Source: Dipteronia dyeriana
Taxonomy: Eukaryota > Streptophyta > Magnoliopsida > Sapindales > Sapindaceae
Direction: 5' to 3'
Assembly (NCBI GenBank): GCA_032871835.1
Contig: CM065300.1
Span: forward strand, 111,535,088 to 111,599,087
Length of the DNA stretch: 64,000 bases
Made by a program: the position numbers and the translations under genes. The notes beneath the pieces are model-generated. The model searched no databases and had not been told where the DNA came from. It saw only the letters and a list, made by a program, of their open reading frames with translations. Shown in pieces: positions 20,816 through 33,076 of the stretch. Position 1 is the first letter of the stretch, and the number at the start of each line of letters is the position of its first letter.

Positions 20816-22609
20816 TGGCACCCGACCAATTGCTTACCAACCCTCCCTTGGTTGCAAGACTTCTCTTGCTTGTTTGACTTCACACAAGACTTTGACTTAA
20901 TGAAGAGTTCAACAACCTATGTGAATATGTGAAATATTCTAAATGCAAATAATGCTAGGCAAAACACTAAATGCTTATCTAGAAATTTAAGAATGCCACT
21001 AGGTACAAATCTTAGATATCAATGTCTAAATGAATGCTCATCAAAACTTAACTAGATATAGATATAGAAGTTTAACCTCTAGTTATCAAACAAGTGCCAA
21101 TCAAGAAGAGTTGTCATTAAACATGGCAAGGTCATTAAATGCAATCATCAAAGGCAATCAATATAACCTAATTAGCTAGAGTGCAAATATGTCCTAAATG
21201 CTAGCTATCAGTAAACAAACCCTAAACATGTCATAACTTCAATAAATAAACAATAAATATGAAGATTTTCTAACCTAAACAATAAATGACATGTCTTGGT
21301 AAACTAGAATATTAAATGAACAATAATGGAGGTTCTACTTACCAATCAATCAAAACCCATGCTTTAAACGATGCTTGAAATGCAAGATGAAGATGGGTTT
21401 GAGGTTTGGGGTTTGGAGAGTCAAACACGAAGCTTGAAGTGTTCTCTCTCTAATGGAGGTTCTTTCACTCTAAAAATGTGTTCTTTGAGCTCTAAAAATG
21501 AATGGGGAAGAACATGGGGTTTATATATAAGCCCTAGATGAAACTGCGAAGTTTTGGAAATGTGAAAAACAATTTATGGGCAAAGTCGCTATATGGCAGC
21601 TCAATGTAGGGTGACTATACAACCCCCATCTACTGAAATTAGTTTCTATACAGGTTGCTCTACGTAGGGTGACTGTACAACCCCCACTTACTGGAATTAC
21701 CCAAGACAACACATCTGCTCAATATTCGTGCAACCTAATTCATGACCAAATGACATCAAAACCTTTCATATAATATACCGTTGGAAAGGTAAGGAAGTAT
21801 AATTTCTATTAAAATTATAAAATATGATTTGGATGTCTGTAGAAAAAGTTATGGTCATTTGAGTGATAAAAGGTCAGAAATGGACAACAATAGAGTTGTC
21901 ATGTTTTTTATGGTCATCTTAGAGATTTTAAAACCAATCCAAACAGTCATGAAATATTATGAATAATATACCATTAGAAAGGTATGAATGTCTAGTTGGT
22001 ACAAAAAAAATCAAAACTCATTTTAAAGCATTGTATAAAAGGTTATGGTCACAAGATCATACAAATGTCAGTTTTGAAAAATATTTAAATCATTGAAATC
22101 AACTCTTTTGAAACTAGACACCTTACTCCATATAACTATACCAAGAGAAGAATGAGACCTTCTCAAATGGTCACTCAACATGCTAGGGTAGGCACACCAT
22201 CATGCAAGCATGGACGTTTTCAATCAAACAACCGAAAATGAATAAAGCACACAACAACCACACTTAAGACTAAGAATGAAGTGCAAGTCTGATTGTGAGT
22301 AAGGATGCACACATAAGCAATAGGACGCAAATGCATGTTGATACAAATGCATGTAAGAGTGTGTAAAATATGTGAGATGATGCACACATATAAGCAAAAG
22401 ATAACACAAATGCAAGATGAATCAAATCATGCATGTAGTGTGTGTGTGCACCTAAACTCTTCAAGAGACAAAGTCAAGTGAATATACCTTTTGCTCTTGA
22501 AGTCATGAAGATGCTTGAAAGCTTACGAATGAGGGCCTAAGCTACCCATTACATAATCATCCTCAATATGGTGTGGTTTGTCATGAAATAAGCCAATCAT
22601 AAAATCGAG

Positions 22610-23640
22610 GTCCTTACAGAGGGTTTCTACATTCATCAAGTTTTTCATGAAAGGCATTGAAGAGTATGGATAGATTCTATTGGGGTTGTAAATGAAAGCC
22701 TTATTCGAGAGTTTTATTTTGAATACAAGGATAGTTCAACCTTCGAAAATGCTATGATGAATGTAAGGGGTAAAACTTTTAGGATCTCTTCGGACATCAT
22801 CAATAAGTTCCTTGGTTTTTCAAATTAAATTGAGTCGGAACTACCTGATGTGAATAACACAGCACTTAAACCTTATGGGGAGAATCTTATGTGATGATGA
22901 TGAGTTTGATTAGGGTAAGAGAGCTTACATTAGTTAAGGTGAGTTGACCAAGGTAAGTGCCTTTTGGCATTTATTTATTTGTGCCAATCTTGTTGGATCT
23001 TATAATGCTTTCTAGCTAAACAAAGAAAAGATCAAGATTGTGTATGCCTTGGTGACAAACAAGCCTTTAAACCTTGGTGATCTATTGATAGAGCATATTG
23101 AGAGTGAGGCATCTTCATCTAGATTAAATAAGAAGTTGGTTTTTTTGGGGTTCATTACTCATTTTTGCATGGAGTTAAGAGTTCCAAGACTTTATGATGA
23201 TGTGCTTCTACCTTCTTTGGACAATTTCTTCTTAGAATAGATTGACATTTATGTCATACAAGGAGAATATGAAGGCTAGTGACACTTTGAGACTTTTTGG
23301 TGTGCTCTATGGGTCAAGTAATGGGTCAATCATAAATAGTCTACTGGAATGGGCTTTCTAAATTCAAAAGAGGTTTATGAAAGGGATTAAATAACTTGAT
23401 GCTAAAGTAGTTGAACTAGGTGTAATGGTGAAGCAACAAGATGAGAAGATCTTACATCAAGTTGAGAAGATCATGTACATAGAAGAAAAGATTGCATCTC
23501 ACAATTTCTCTACTACTATAAAGTATTATGAAAGATCAACATCAAGGAAAAATTTCTTTGGAGATGCTTGATCTTGATGTTAGGTATGTTTTCTTGATAA
23601 CCTTTTGGCTATATTTTATGTCAAAAAGGGGGAGCAGATA
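22610..23640 (+). pseudogene. Accessory 'plant transposon protein' ORF of element A
   Basis: A frame with stops reads NESLIREFYFEYKD, then NVRGKTFRISSDIINKFLGF, and after further stops (23040-23240) LVTNKPLNLGDLLIEHI with SRLNKKLVFLGFITHFCMEL and DDVLLPSLDNFF. The order, a REFY-like segment, a VRG segment and the ALVTN-P-N-G segment, is that of the putative plant transposon protein domain. The same order appears on the minus strand in element D, where it is intact. After the domain comes a coiled coil (about 23370-23500) and FWLYFMSKRGS. Function is unknown; I infer a gag-like or RNP role only from its recurrence in retrotransposons. Confidence 0.65.
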
Positions 23641-24046
23641 TTGTACTAAAAATCATTACTCATTACTTAGTCCTCAATTTTGGAGTATGTTTTTTTTAGT
23701 ATTTGGTATCATTTGGTATTTGAATTCTTGTTTGTAATATTTGGATGATGATATTTTGTTAATGGATAGTATGCATGTAATTAGGTGGAGACATGTGTAT
23801 TCATTTTAGCTTTATAGACATTTGTCTAAATATCTTGCCATATATCAATGCTACTCTTGTATAAGCTTTGTTTGTGCTTGAAGTTGATTTTAGGTGATGA
23901 CAAGAGAAGACTACATGGAAAAATTCAAGATTTTTTGAAGATTAGTCTTTAGATTCTAATTCATTGTAATGTGAGGGTGTGATTTTATGACCAATCTTCA
24001 TTTTGTATGTTTTCATTTATGTATAGGTGTTTCGATATAGAATTTG
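23641..24046 (+). other. 3' untranslated region of element A
   Basis: No coding region. The start, AAAAAGGGGGAGCAGATATTG at about 23624, resembles an additional polypurine tract. The end of the stretch, GAATTTGTCAAATGATGAG, corresponds to GAATTCGTCAAATGGGG of D. Confidence 0.6.
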
Positions 24047-24060
24047 TCAAATGATGAGAC
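24047..24060 (+). other. Degenerate polypurine tract of element A
   Basis: CAAATGATGAGAC directly precedes the 3' LTR. The D counterpart (reverse of 37029-37041) is CAAATGGGGTGAT, closer to the GGGGGAGAT tract of plant Copia elements. Confidence 0.5.
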
Positions 24061-27000
24061 TGTTAGGCTTTTGAGTTTAGTGTTGGCATAATTCTATATC
24101 AAAATGACATTTGCTTTGTATGGATTAGTTGTCAAGGATTAATGGATAATCAAGCTTCAAAGAAGATGGGCAACATTTCAAGCAAAGTGATAACCTCAAG
24201 AGAAACAAAGCTTAATTGCATTGCAAAATGTTTATTGAGACCTCTTTCCTCTTTGTAACGCTTTAAGGCACTCACACCCATATCATATATTTATGTCCCT
24301 GTATAGTTGTGCACATTTGGTAAGACACATACACAGACTTATTCTTGTATGCTCATGCATTAGTTCTAAAAGTGACAATCTTTGAGATATTCTAGACTAT
24401 TTCTAGGTAATAGCATACTTGTGTGTTCTTATGTTTATTATATTAAACATGTATGATATTGAACTTGAATTTGTGCTTATGATGTTTCATATTGAGCTTC
24501 AGTTTCTATTACTCATTCATTAAGTTTCGAGTTCATATATTTATGTTAAGAAGCTTTATGTTATTTTGTCGTACATGGTTTTCATCATTATTTTTCAGGG
24601 ATGAATTCCATATTTCTTGAAAAAGTTTTCTTGATGTATTTGGTTCATGAAAGGGTCTCGGTTTGTAATATGAAAATGGATTCAAAATCGGAGTTTAAAG
24701 ACCAAAGATACGGCTGAAGAGCGAAAGGTGTCCCAAGGGAAAAAGGATGGGGACAACCTTCCCTTCCCGTGGAGGCACGTGAACCTCCACTGAAAAGGAG
24801 GTTCTCTGCCTCTATTAAGGCCCAAGCGACTTCATGGGAAGTAGAGGTGTCACCCTCCTATTTTTCCTTCAATTCCCTTTTTTTTCCCTTTAAATATTTC
24901 CTTCTCTCTCATTCTTGTCAAAGAAGAAAAGTTTGAAAAATTGTGCAGAAATTTTTCTCTCTAATTTTCTTTTCTCCCTAACACCATATCTTTCTCATCC
25001 CGAGTTGGAATTGAGTGATTTGAATTAGAGAAGTCTCGTCTACCAGTCCTCTATCTTTTCAAAAGAGTTTAGAGTCACTTGATTGAGTTTTCTGGTAGCT
25101 TCAATCACAAAAATGGGACTGTACATTTTTCACTCGAGGTATTGATTTCTCTTTTGATTTTTGAGCTTTGAATCTTCAATCAAGCTGGGTTTTATTCTTC
25201 AATACATGTTTGTATATTGTGTATACTTTGATTAGAGTTTTGAACTTTATTGAACCTAGATTGAGTTTTAATTGAAATATTACATGTTGAGTTTGGTTTT
25301 GTTAATGACTATGTTTTCACATGTTTGAGTGTTATATTGTGCTAGCTTTCTATCTAGGACAATTTAGACTTTGATTGTTTGATTTGGTTTAAGAATAGTC
25401 TCTACTTATACTAGGTTTTATTCCATGATAATCTTAAATGATTAGCATAATTGATTGTGAATATAGAGCTTGATGTGTTTCAATTGATGATTTGTGGTTA
25501 GATGCTCTTTATTCCTTGCTAGAAATTCTATTGATCGTATGTTATGATTCTAGCATGATTTTGCTTGATACTAAATCTTGATTATGTGGTTAAATGTATA
25601 TGATTGATTCAAGATTTAGTGACATGAATAAATCTAGAAGTTAAATTTGTTTTGGTGTTTCACATTTTCTAGATACATTTTATTTGTGGTCTTTTATGCA
25701 TAAGTCTAGTTTTCCATAGGATATGTTTATCATCATATACTATGTTGCATGCTTGTTTGCATTTTGCATTCATGATAACATAGAAAGTCTTGTGAAAAGG
25801 TTGGAAGTCCCGATTCTTTGAAGGATTCTTTGATTTGAGCAAGGAAGTCTTGACTATTATCGGTCCATTTCTCTACATGTTTTAGGTCCCTATTTCTTAT
25901 TAGTTGTGCTTTGGCATTGGGTGAAATTGGATATTTTATATGTTTGTTGAGCATGTGTAGGTCAAGTTTCTTAGATGAAGTGTTTGATGTTACTTCAAGG
26001 GAAAGAGCTTAAAAGAGAAGAAAAAGGGCAAAATTGTCAACAACCATGACATAGGTCGCTGTCCTTACAGAGCACCAACCATAGCGTAGCTAGCAGTACA
26101 TTCCAATTGGATTTTTGTTCTTTCCATGGTCCATACTGCTTCCTAGGCATCCACCTCAACTGCGGCCTATGCCGTGTAATATACAACGGAAAGACAATTT
26201 TTGGCCAATGCAGAATAGTCATATTACGGGGCCTATATCTCTAAGATTAGAAAGAATTGTGTGTCCTACCACCTATGGATGGAAAGCTCTGAAGTCTAGT
26301 TTCTGGTGCACTTTTCAGATTGCAATTTGTATATTCCTAGAAAAAGTTATGCCCATTTTAGTATCCGATGGTCTGATCAGTCATAATTCCTTGAATTGTG
26401 ACGGGATTTATTTTGCAAGTTGACGGAATGGGAAATATTCCCTTCTTGGAATTGTGTGGGAGTCTTGTGCAAACATGTTAACACCTAATCTTACTCTTCC
26501 TTTAATAAGTAGTCAATTTTATTGGATTAGGAAAGAAATAAAATCCCAAAAAGATAGAGTTCTAAAAGGGAATTGATTTCCTTGTTGTTTAAGGACATGA
26601 CCTAGCAAGTACACCTATTTAAATCCTTTATGAACCCTAATTTCAGGATATAGAAGCCAAGGGAGGTCCCACTCCATAAACATACATCACCTCATAACTT
26701 CTATTCATCTTTACACATCGAAGATTCAAATACGAAGAAGAATTCATCATTGAAGACTTGGAAGAACTCATTGAAGGCCAATGTGGGTTTTATCTTTTAT
26801 TTTTCTTCTTTTATTTTCATCATTTGTAACTAACTCATATTAGAGAATCACACCTCTATGAATGCTCTTTGTCAAAATTGATGATATTTTCACTAATTCT
26901 AGTTTTGATTTATTCAATTCTTCTTTTGTCTTAATTCTTTAATCTTGTTAATTCTTGATCATACGTTGGCATGAATTTAGGGTTTTGATAATTTAATAAT

Positions 27001-28039
27001 TGAGGTTGGGGTATTGATCTATACATAATCCTGTTTAACTTTCAATTGAATGGATAAAACTAATCTTAGCATTGATCTATGCAATTAGGTTTTGGTTCAT
27101 TGTTCTTGCACTTAATGGGTTCTCGGTTGTAGCTTGTGCCATCGATCTAAGGGTAAATTAATACTGAGAACACTTGATTCATTCTATGATCATACGATAA
27201 CAATCATTGTAAAGATAAGAACGAACCCTTAACTTGATTAATATCTTTTTCAAAGTCAATTCGAACCATTGGGTAGACATAGTAAGGGAGCATTGATGAC
27301 CTAGTTTTTCTTCCATTGATCACAACCAATTATTTTCAATTACTTTCTTTAGTTCAATAAAATTTATTTTTTGGCTTAATTCAAAACTCAACAATCTTCA
27401 AGATACTTTTAGTTTAACTTAAATAAGAATTATATTTAATCTATAAATCACTTTTCCTCATGGGAACGATCTCTACTTGCCGTTGTGCTTATCTTCACCA
27501 TTCGTGCACTTACGAGTATTGTTTTTGTGAACACGATTTCAAGCAATCAGGCTAGAGTTATGTGGACTAGAATAGCTGAGCAAGGAAATCTTGGCTAGGA
27601 TAGCTAAGTAAGGAAGTCTTGGCTAGGATCAGCGTGATCCGGCTAGTTGATCAAGTAAGTCTTAACTTGAGTCAGGAGGACTCGGATAGTTGAGCCTGAA
27701 GGCATCTCCTTCATTATGTACGGTAGAAAGGTAGATTTATAGGTGCAGTGGTCATTTGAGAGATTGTATTTTGCAAGCTTTATATATGTTAAAGTCTAAT
27801 GAGTGATAGCCTACATAGTAAGTGAGATTGTATCACATGTTAGTTGCTATCTACATTGTCTTCAATTGACCAAGCATATCTTTATTTGATTGATTTTGTT
27901 TGTTTTTATTTGATAAATTGTGATACAAGCTATCTAGAGGGACAAACTTAAGTTTGTTTCAAGGGAATGAAAAAAGGTGTATTAACCTATTCACCCCTCT
28001 AGGTTAGCTAAGGTATATTAACCGTGTTTGTATTTTTCA
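24061..28039 (+). repeat. 3' LTR of element A, split by solo LTR G1
   Basis: The first piece runs 24061-25856 and the second 27550-28039. Together they are about 2.29 kb, shorter than the 5' LTR by small deletions. The break lies within the AAGTCTTGGCTAG repeats, where left and right sides share GACTA/GGCTA. The last bases are GTGTTTGTATTTTTCA. The first 200 bases differ from the 5' LTR at roughly one position in seven. Confidence 0.8.
25857..27549 (+). mobile_element. Solo LTR G1 (Athila-type)
   Basis: The unit starts TTATCGGTCCATTTCT (from TGATCG by one change) and ends CAAGCAATCA. It is flanked by GACTA (25852-25856) and GGCTA (27550-27554), a 5-bp target duplication with one mismatch. 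It matches G2 over its length except for about 150 bases near 26035-26195 found only here. It has no internal region, so it is a solo LTR left by recombination. The U5 phrase CATGGGAACGATCTCTACTTGCC at 27460 puts it with Athila. Short frames on either strand are not genes. Confidence 0.8.
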
Positions 28040-28414
28040 ACTATGATCGTCCTATGTTGCCTCTTGCACAACCAATAGATTAATGTTGCTTGGATTGTGA
28101 AAACAGAGATATTGGTGGTTAGATATAGATCGTTGGACAATCGGGCTATGATATTCTCTTGCTTGTTCATTGAGTTTTACGAGCAGTCTAGGTTAGACTT
28201 AATGGATGATGATTTTGAGTGGCCACATTGAGACTTAGATGTCCAAACTTGGAATAGCTTGGAGATAGGGTGGGACTTGACTAACACCAAGAGGAGAACA
28301 GGTAAGAAGAAAACCCATGTAGGAGCAGAACCGAGCATACAATAGTAGCATAAAGTAGAAGAGGTAGAGTATGTGCATATACCATCAGTTCCTGAGTTTG
28401 TTGGCGGCGATTAA
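28040..28414 (+). pseudogene. Accessory 'plant transposon protein' ORF, part 3 of 3
   Basis: The frame cut at 14194 resumes after element A: MIVLCCLLHNQ, then IFSCLFIEFYEQSRLDLMDD and DVQTWNSLEIGWDLTNTKRR, with scattered stops, ending in a TAA at 28412. This is the C-terminal half of the domain. A further stretch to about 28760 (ETLVN, TSAIKDNNQRVEQLHTNV) has the heptad-like composition of the coiled coil that usually ends such proteins. Confidence 0.55.
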
Positions 28415-31387
28415 ACTCCATGATAGATGGCAAGACTTGAAACATTAGTTAACTAGAGGAGTGCCAACTTCACCAGTGCAATAAAGGACAACAACCAGAG
28501 GGTCGAACAACTTCACACCAATGTCATGAACAACACTGAAGATCTTTGGACTAACATCACCTGGATGAGGTAGGATTTAAGCCTGATGCCAAGCTCAAGG
28601 AAGAAGAAGAGGATCGCTCCTCAGTCGGGGAGGGCCCTTGATCAATGTGTATGAAGCAAATTATCATGAGGCATTGGAGAGGTCCAGAAGAGAGTTTAAA
28701 GAGAGGGTCAAAGCTGAACTTTATCCGAATGGCAAATGGACGATCTTGGATGAAATTGCCTAGTCTTAGGACGATAATTGACCCTTATCTCTCATGTTCA
28801 TTATTTTTTCTTTCATTAATAATTGATTTGTTAATTCTTTAAGTAGTTAATTAGATGAACTTGTTCATTTCAACATTTTTTATTATTTTTTTTAGGTTTG
28901 TTATTTGTTTTGCTTAGTTGATGGTGGTGGATGATTTTTGAATGTTTATGGATAATATTTGATTTGAGAGTTATTTGATTTTGAGATATATATTTTATAG
29001 TTGTTAACCTTTTTAGTTATGGTTTTGTGCTTTAAGGATAGGTTATTTATCTCTTGTATTAGACACACCAACAACTTGTAAGTCTTGGAGAGATGAGCAA
29101 GCCAAGAGTGCTCATAAAATGGGAGAGAAACTTATCAAATTTAGGATTACAAGAAAGCAACCACCTCAGTTTCATCTCTTCATCTCAATCTCATGCATTA
29201 TATCTCTCTATTTTTGTTTATAGACATATATGATTAATTGATGAATGTGAATATATTATTGAATATCAATTTTGGGATTGAATGTGTGGATAGTCATAAA
29301 TTGAAACACATGTGAATGTTGATACAATTTTGGTTTCCAAGTTCTTGCATTTACTGGTTATTTCATTCTTGATTTGATGAGCCGAAGGCTCATGTGGATA
29401 ATGCATGTGATTTATAGGTTTTCTTTTCTTATAGCCCAACTCAGTTAGTGGGTTTTTGAAATCGTGCACATATCTTGTATAGATTCTGAGCTTAATGTAA
29501 AAATCGTTTTGGGGGTTGTTATGTTTCGATTCCAACAATTTTGAGAGTGAATGCTTGATGTGGTTAGGATTTTGAACTTAATTACCATATTTAGATATAA
29601 TGCCTTCTTTTATGATAAGCCTATTGTTTAGTCTTTTATTTTGTTTTGCATTGATTGTGCATGATTAGTGCCTAGGTGTTTAATTTTTGAGTTAGTTATG
29701 TATGCGCCGCTAGGCCGGGCTCTTTTTTCTTCAACATTGAGGACAATGTTGGTTTGTTGTTCGGTGGTGTAGAAGCCTTTATGAGTCATCTTTTTGGTAG
29801 ATTTGAGTCAACTTTAGTTATTTTTTGTCAATAAAATTTTAATTTGTCGCAATAGATAATTTTTGTGTGCTTTAACTAGCTTGGATGTGATTCCTTAAAT
29901 GTGTGCTTTTGGCAAGTTTATAAATTCATTTTGAGCTTGTGTAGCAAATCGTTGTCACTTACGGGTTTTATCTGCATTTTCATAGGCTTGTCCCATCTTT
30001 TGTGTGCTTAACTTGAGGGGACTCAGTGCTCTTGCGCCTTGTTCTAATAGTAGAGACTACACGTGAGTTCACAAACACAAGCCTATTAAAATTTGCATTG
30101 AGTGTACAATTTTTTCTACTCTTTCAACACTTTTCTCGTTATATGTGTCACATGTTATAGGACTTACAATACTTACAAAAAGTGGATATCTTGATGGATG
30201 CATTCATTCCCTTGATAGTTTAATTATGGAATTGATTTTAGGCAATGTGTGTGAATTAGCCACTTTAAAAAGCTCAAACATATTCCTTTATCTCTTATAT
30301 GTGATTCAAAGCCAATTTTACGGCCAAACATGTATCTTTCATTTAGAACCAATATAAACCATATAGCCATAGCCAAGCATTAGCCTACCCTTATTGCCGA
30401 TCATGTGGGGTGTGAGTGTGAATGAATGATATGAGCTCTAATGTAGAAATAACATGTACCTAGGAAAATATGTAAATCGTGCAAGAAATGGTTGAACATG
30501 TAAAAGTGCAAAAATTTGCAATTAAGAGCTAAGTTGTGAAATGTTAATTGATGTTGTGCAAAAGAAAAGCAAAGAAAAAATCAATGCAAAAAGAAAAAGG
30601 AAAGTAAAAAATAATAAAAATAAATTAAAGAAAGAGCCTTGTGAAATAATTGTAAAGTACTCATAACGTAGAGTACAACTGTGAAACACAAATGTGTATG
30701 TAAGTAAATTCCTAGTTGCTCAAGTGTAATTAATGTCATAGAGCTTTGTATGGGGTGTGTGAGTATGATTAAGCATGATTGGTGATTTTTGAACTCAAAT
30801 TTCCTTGTTTCTTTGTTCACCACAAGTAACCCCATGGCCATGTTATAACCGAAAGGAAAGTATCTATTTGATCTATGATATGTCTTGATTGGGAATGTTT
30901 TTTGATGCTTGATCTTCCACGTTCAAGGCATAATGAATCTTTCTTAGGCTAGTTCATAAACAATATCGATTTTTAAATATGCATCGTATGCAATGCATTA
31001 TAATTTTATGTTTAAATTCCATCTTTGCATACCTTGAATGAGTGTAAACTTAGGACTATGAGTGGAAGAAAAAGAGTGAAGCCAGGTGAGGATTAGAGTT
31101 GAAGCAAATTATGCTCAAGATGTGGGAGTTAGTAGTTCCCGATATGAGAGCACGCTTAGGTGTGGGATTCGTGATAGTGCGAGTTTCCTTTAAGTGCCTT
31201 CGAGTTGTTTTAGATTATTTTGCATATGTTTACTTCTCTCTACCACACATGCTTGCATCTCATCACCGGTTGGACATGTGACTTGTTGAATTATTTCTTT
31301 TAAGTAAAGGAAATTTTAGATCGAGTCATTTTTATTCGTGTCTTATTTGTTTTGTTTTAAAATTTGCTTGAGGATGAGCAAATGTTT
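28415..31387 (+). other. 3' noncoding region of the Athila host element
   Basis: The first 350 bases are the decayed coiled coil of the accessory ORF. From about 28870 the stretch aligns with 9800-12390 of element H, including TTCAACATTGAGGACAATG at 29729 and GATGTGATTCCTTAAATG at 29883. It holds no gene. The short frames on both strands are not conserved between the two copies. Confidence 0.65.
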
Positions 31388-31410
31388 GGTTTGGGGGAAT
31401 TTGATCGACC
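31388..31410 (+). other. Polypurine tract of the Athila host element
   Basis: TTTGGTTTGGGGGAATT precedes the 3' LTR start TGATCGACC at 31411. Confidence 0.75.
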
Positions 31411-31665
31411 AAAAAATGTTATATTTTTTGGCTCTCATATCCTTATCCTTTGACTCGTTTTCAGGTGATTTTGTGTGTGTTTTATGGTTTTTTTGTTAAA
31501 TTGCAGGCATTAGGTGAAATTCATAGAATGGAGTTGAAAAGGTCAAATTGGGCAAAAAAGGGAAGAACTGAAGGCCGTAGTGCACGGGTCTCTTACACTT
31601 GCACAAATTGTGCACCGAAGCATGAAAAAGTTGAGAATACCTTAGTGTACGGATACCACACGAGT
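31411..31665 (+). repeat. 3' LTR of the host element, first piece
   Basis: This piece matches 2705-3085 of the 5' LTR, less a small deletion in the latter, from TGATCGACCAAAAAATG through GGCATTAGGTGAAATTCAT to GAGACTGCACTCAGGTATGCAC. The right border is uncertain by about 25 bases because the last 20 bases fit both the LTR and the pol of element C. Confidence 0.75.
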
Positions 31666-32643
31666 TCAGAGACTGCACTCAGGTATGCACAACTGGGTGT
31701 CTTTAAAAAGAAACCATTCTGGAAGAACAAAATAAGTCTGGTTGTTATCATGTATTTTCGCCATCATAGCAGCAAAGAAAGATTCACAAGAATACATATT
31801 CTTAAAGAAGTTGAAACCCAATACCTTGACACGCATGTCAAATAGCAAACTTCTCCAACGGCTAAGGGCGTCGACCACTCGATTCAGTTTACCTGCCTTG
31901 TGTTTGATAACAAAAGTGAATTATTGTAGGTATGCAGCCCAATACTCTTGTTGAGATGAAACCTTGTTTGGCTTCCCATATGCTTGAGAGCATCATGATC
32001 TGTGTACAACACAACTTCCTCCAGAAAAAAATAATTTCGCCAATGTCATTGCTTGAACCATAACATTAAACTCAACGTCATAGGTTTTATACCCCAGCTT
32101 TGCCTCTGAAAGCTTCTCATTGAAAAAGGCTACATGCCTACCATTTTGACTCAGAACGACTCTGATTCCTACTTTTGAAGCGTCACAGTGCAGTTCAAAT
32201 GGGTTTGAAAAGTCTGGCAGCACAAGTACTAGGGCAGTAGTCAACCACCTCTTGATCTCTTGGGAGGCTAATTCGGCTTCAGGTTTCCATACAAACTTAT
32301 TATCAATCCTCATACAATCAGTCACTAGGGCCATTATACTGCTGAAGTGAGGAATGAAGCGATGATAAAATGATGCTAAACCCTGGAAACTTCAAACTTT
32401 AGTCACGGTTCACGGTTGTAGCCATTGCTTAATTGCTTCAATCATCAAATCGTCCACTGAGAACCCTTAAGTAGATACGACATAACCCAAAACAAGACCC
32501 GATCAGCCAAAAACACGTATATTTTTATCATTGCAAAGAACTTTTCCCTATGTAACAGAATCAAAACTTCTTGAAGATGCTGTAGGTGCACCTCCGGATC
32601 AGTGCTGTAAACCAAGATGTCGTCAAAATATACTACCATGCTC
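31666..32643 (-). pseudogene. Element C: reverse transcriptase end, RNase H, start of integrase
   Basis: On the minus strand the catalytic YFDD motif (MVVYFDDILVYS) starts at 32639. It is followed by thumb sequences (HLQHLQEVLILLHREKFFA), LPDFSNPFELHCDASKVGI with the RNase H-like start, and LSEAKLGYKTYDVEFN (31993-32334). Then DALSRWRS (31666-31878) and FLFKDTQLCIPEC mark the segment before the integrase zinc finger. Stops and frameshifts divide it. Its upstream continuation lies at 56558, beyond insertion B, and the frame is compatible across the target duplication. Confidence 0.75.
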
Positions 32644-32945
32644 TGAAACTACTAATAGGATAAATTTGCCTTAAGCTAACCTATAGTGAATAGGTTAGTA
32701 CACCTTTTTCATTCCCTTGAAACAAACTAAAGTTTGTCCCTCTAGATAGCTTGTATCACAATTTATTAATCAAACACAAACAAAATCAATCAAATAAAGA
32801 TATGCTTGATTAATCAAAGACAATGTAGATAACAACTAGCATGTGATACAAACTCACTTTATATATTGGCTATCACTCATTAGGCTTGTTATAAAAAAGA
32901 ATATCAATTACTAGTATATTGAACAAGACATATCAATATAAATCA

Positions 32946-32947
<2 letters not shown>

Positions 32948-32982
<35 letters not shown>
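32948..32982. repeat. (TA)n microsatellite
   Basis: About 17 TA units in a row within solo LTR B. Confidence 0.9.
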
Positions 32983-32987
<5 letters not shown>

Positions 32988-33043
32988 CAACACATATACA
33001 AATATAAGAGATAGGGACAGAGATAATCAACACAAGATATTTA

Positions 33044-33076
33044 CGTGGTAAAACCTCCAAAGAAGAAACATCCACG
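33044..33076 (-). promoter_or_regulatory. Conserved U5 stem-loop, B version
   Basis: CGTGG at 33044-33048 and CCACG at 33072-33076 form intact outer arms; the inner stem (CCTCC with AAGAAG) has decayed. Confidence 0.55.

Larger units (their letters stand above)
20415..22553 (-). mobile_element. Solo LTR F (minus strand, Copia-type)
   Basis: The stretch has the layout of an LTR read on the minus strand. Its left end, TGTGTGTCTAATAACCTAGG with GTGAATAGGTTTT, resembles the U5 ends of the SIRE-like LTRs; its right end is about CCCATTACA at 22553. A TATA box CTATAAAAGG lies at 20806-20815 on the minus strand, and the ACGTG/CCCTT-AAGGG stem-loop at 20562-20584 lies downstream of it. No internal sequences or second copy occur in the window. 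Ends are uncertain by a few bases and I found no clear target duplication (TACAA/TACAT is the nearest). It splits the accessory ORF of element A. The TATTATGAATAATATACC and CCGTTGGAAAGG phrases at 21775-21985 mark its U3. Confidence 0.65.
14195..28039 (+). mobile_element. Element A: non-autonomous SIRE-like LTR retrotransposon
   Basis: The element starts TGTTAGG at 14195 and ends TTTTTCA at 28039. Two LTRs of about 2.3 to 2.5 kb, a primer binding site for initiator tRNA-Met, a gag with zinc knuckles, an accessory ORF and a weak polypurine tract are present. There is no protease, integrase, reverse transcriptase or RNase H anywhere inside, even in decayed form. The flanks read ACTGC (14190-14194) and ACTAT (28040-28044), a weak target duplication with three matching bases. 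Two solo LTRs, F and G1, are inserted in it. By eye the LTRs differ by about 14%, so it is older than D. Confidence 0.8.

Noticed and set aside
26037..26423. Overlapping open frames on both strands in solo LTR G1
   Set aside because: Partly in the 150-base stretch absent from G2, with no domain; not conserved.
32948..32982. (TA)n run as a promoter
   Set aside because: A simple microsatellite in the U5 side of a solo LTR, on no plausible transcript start.
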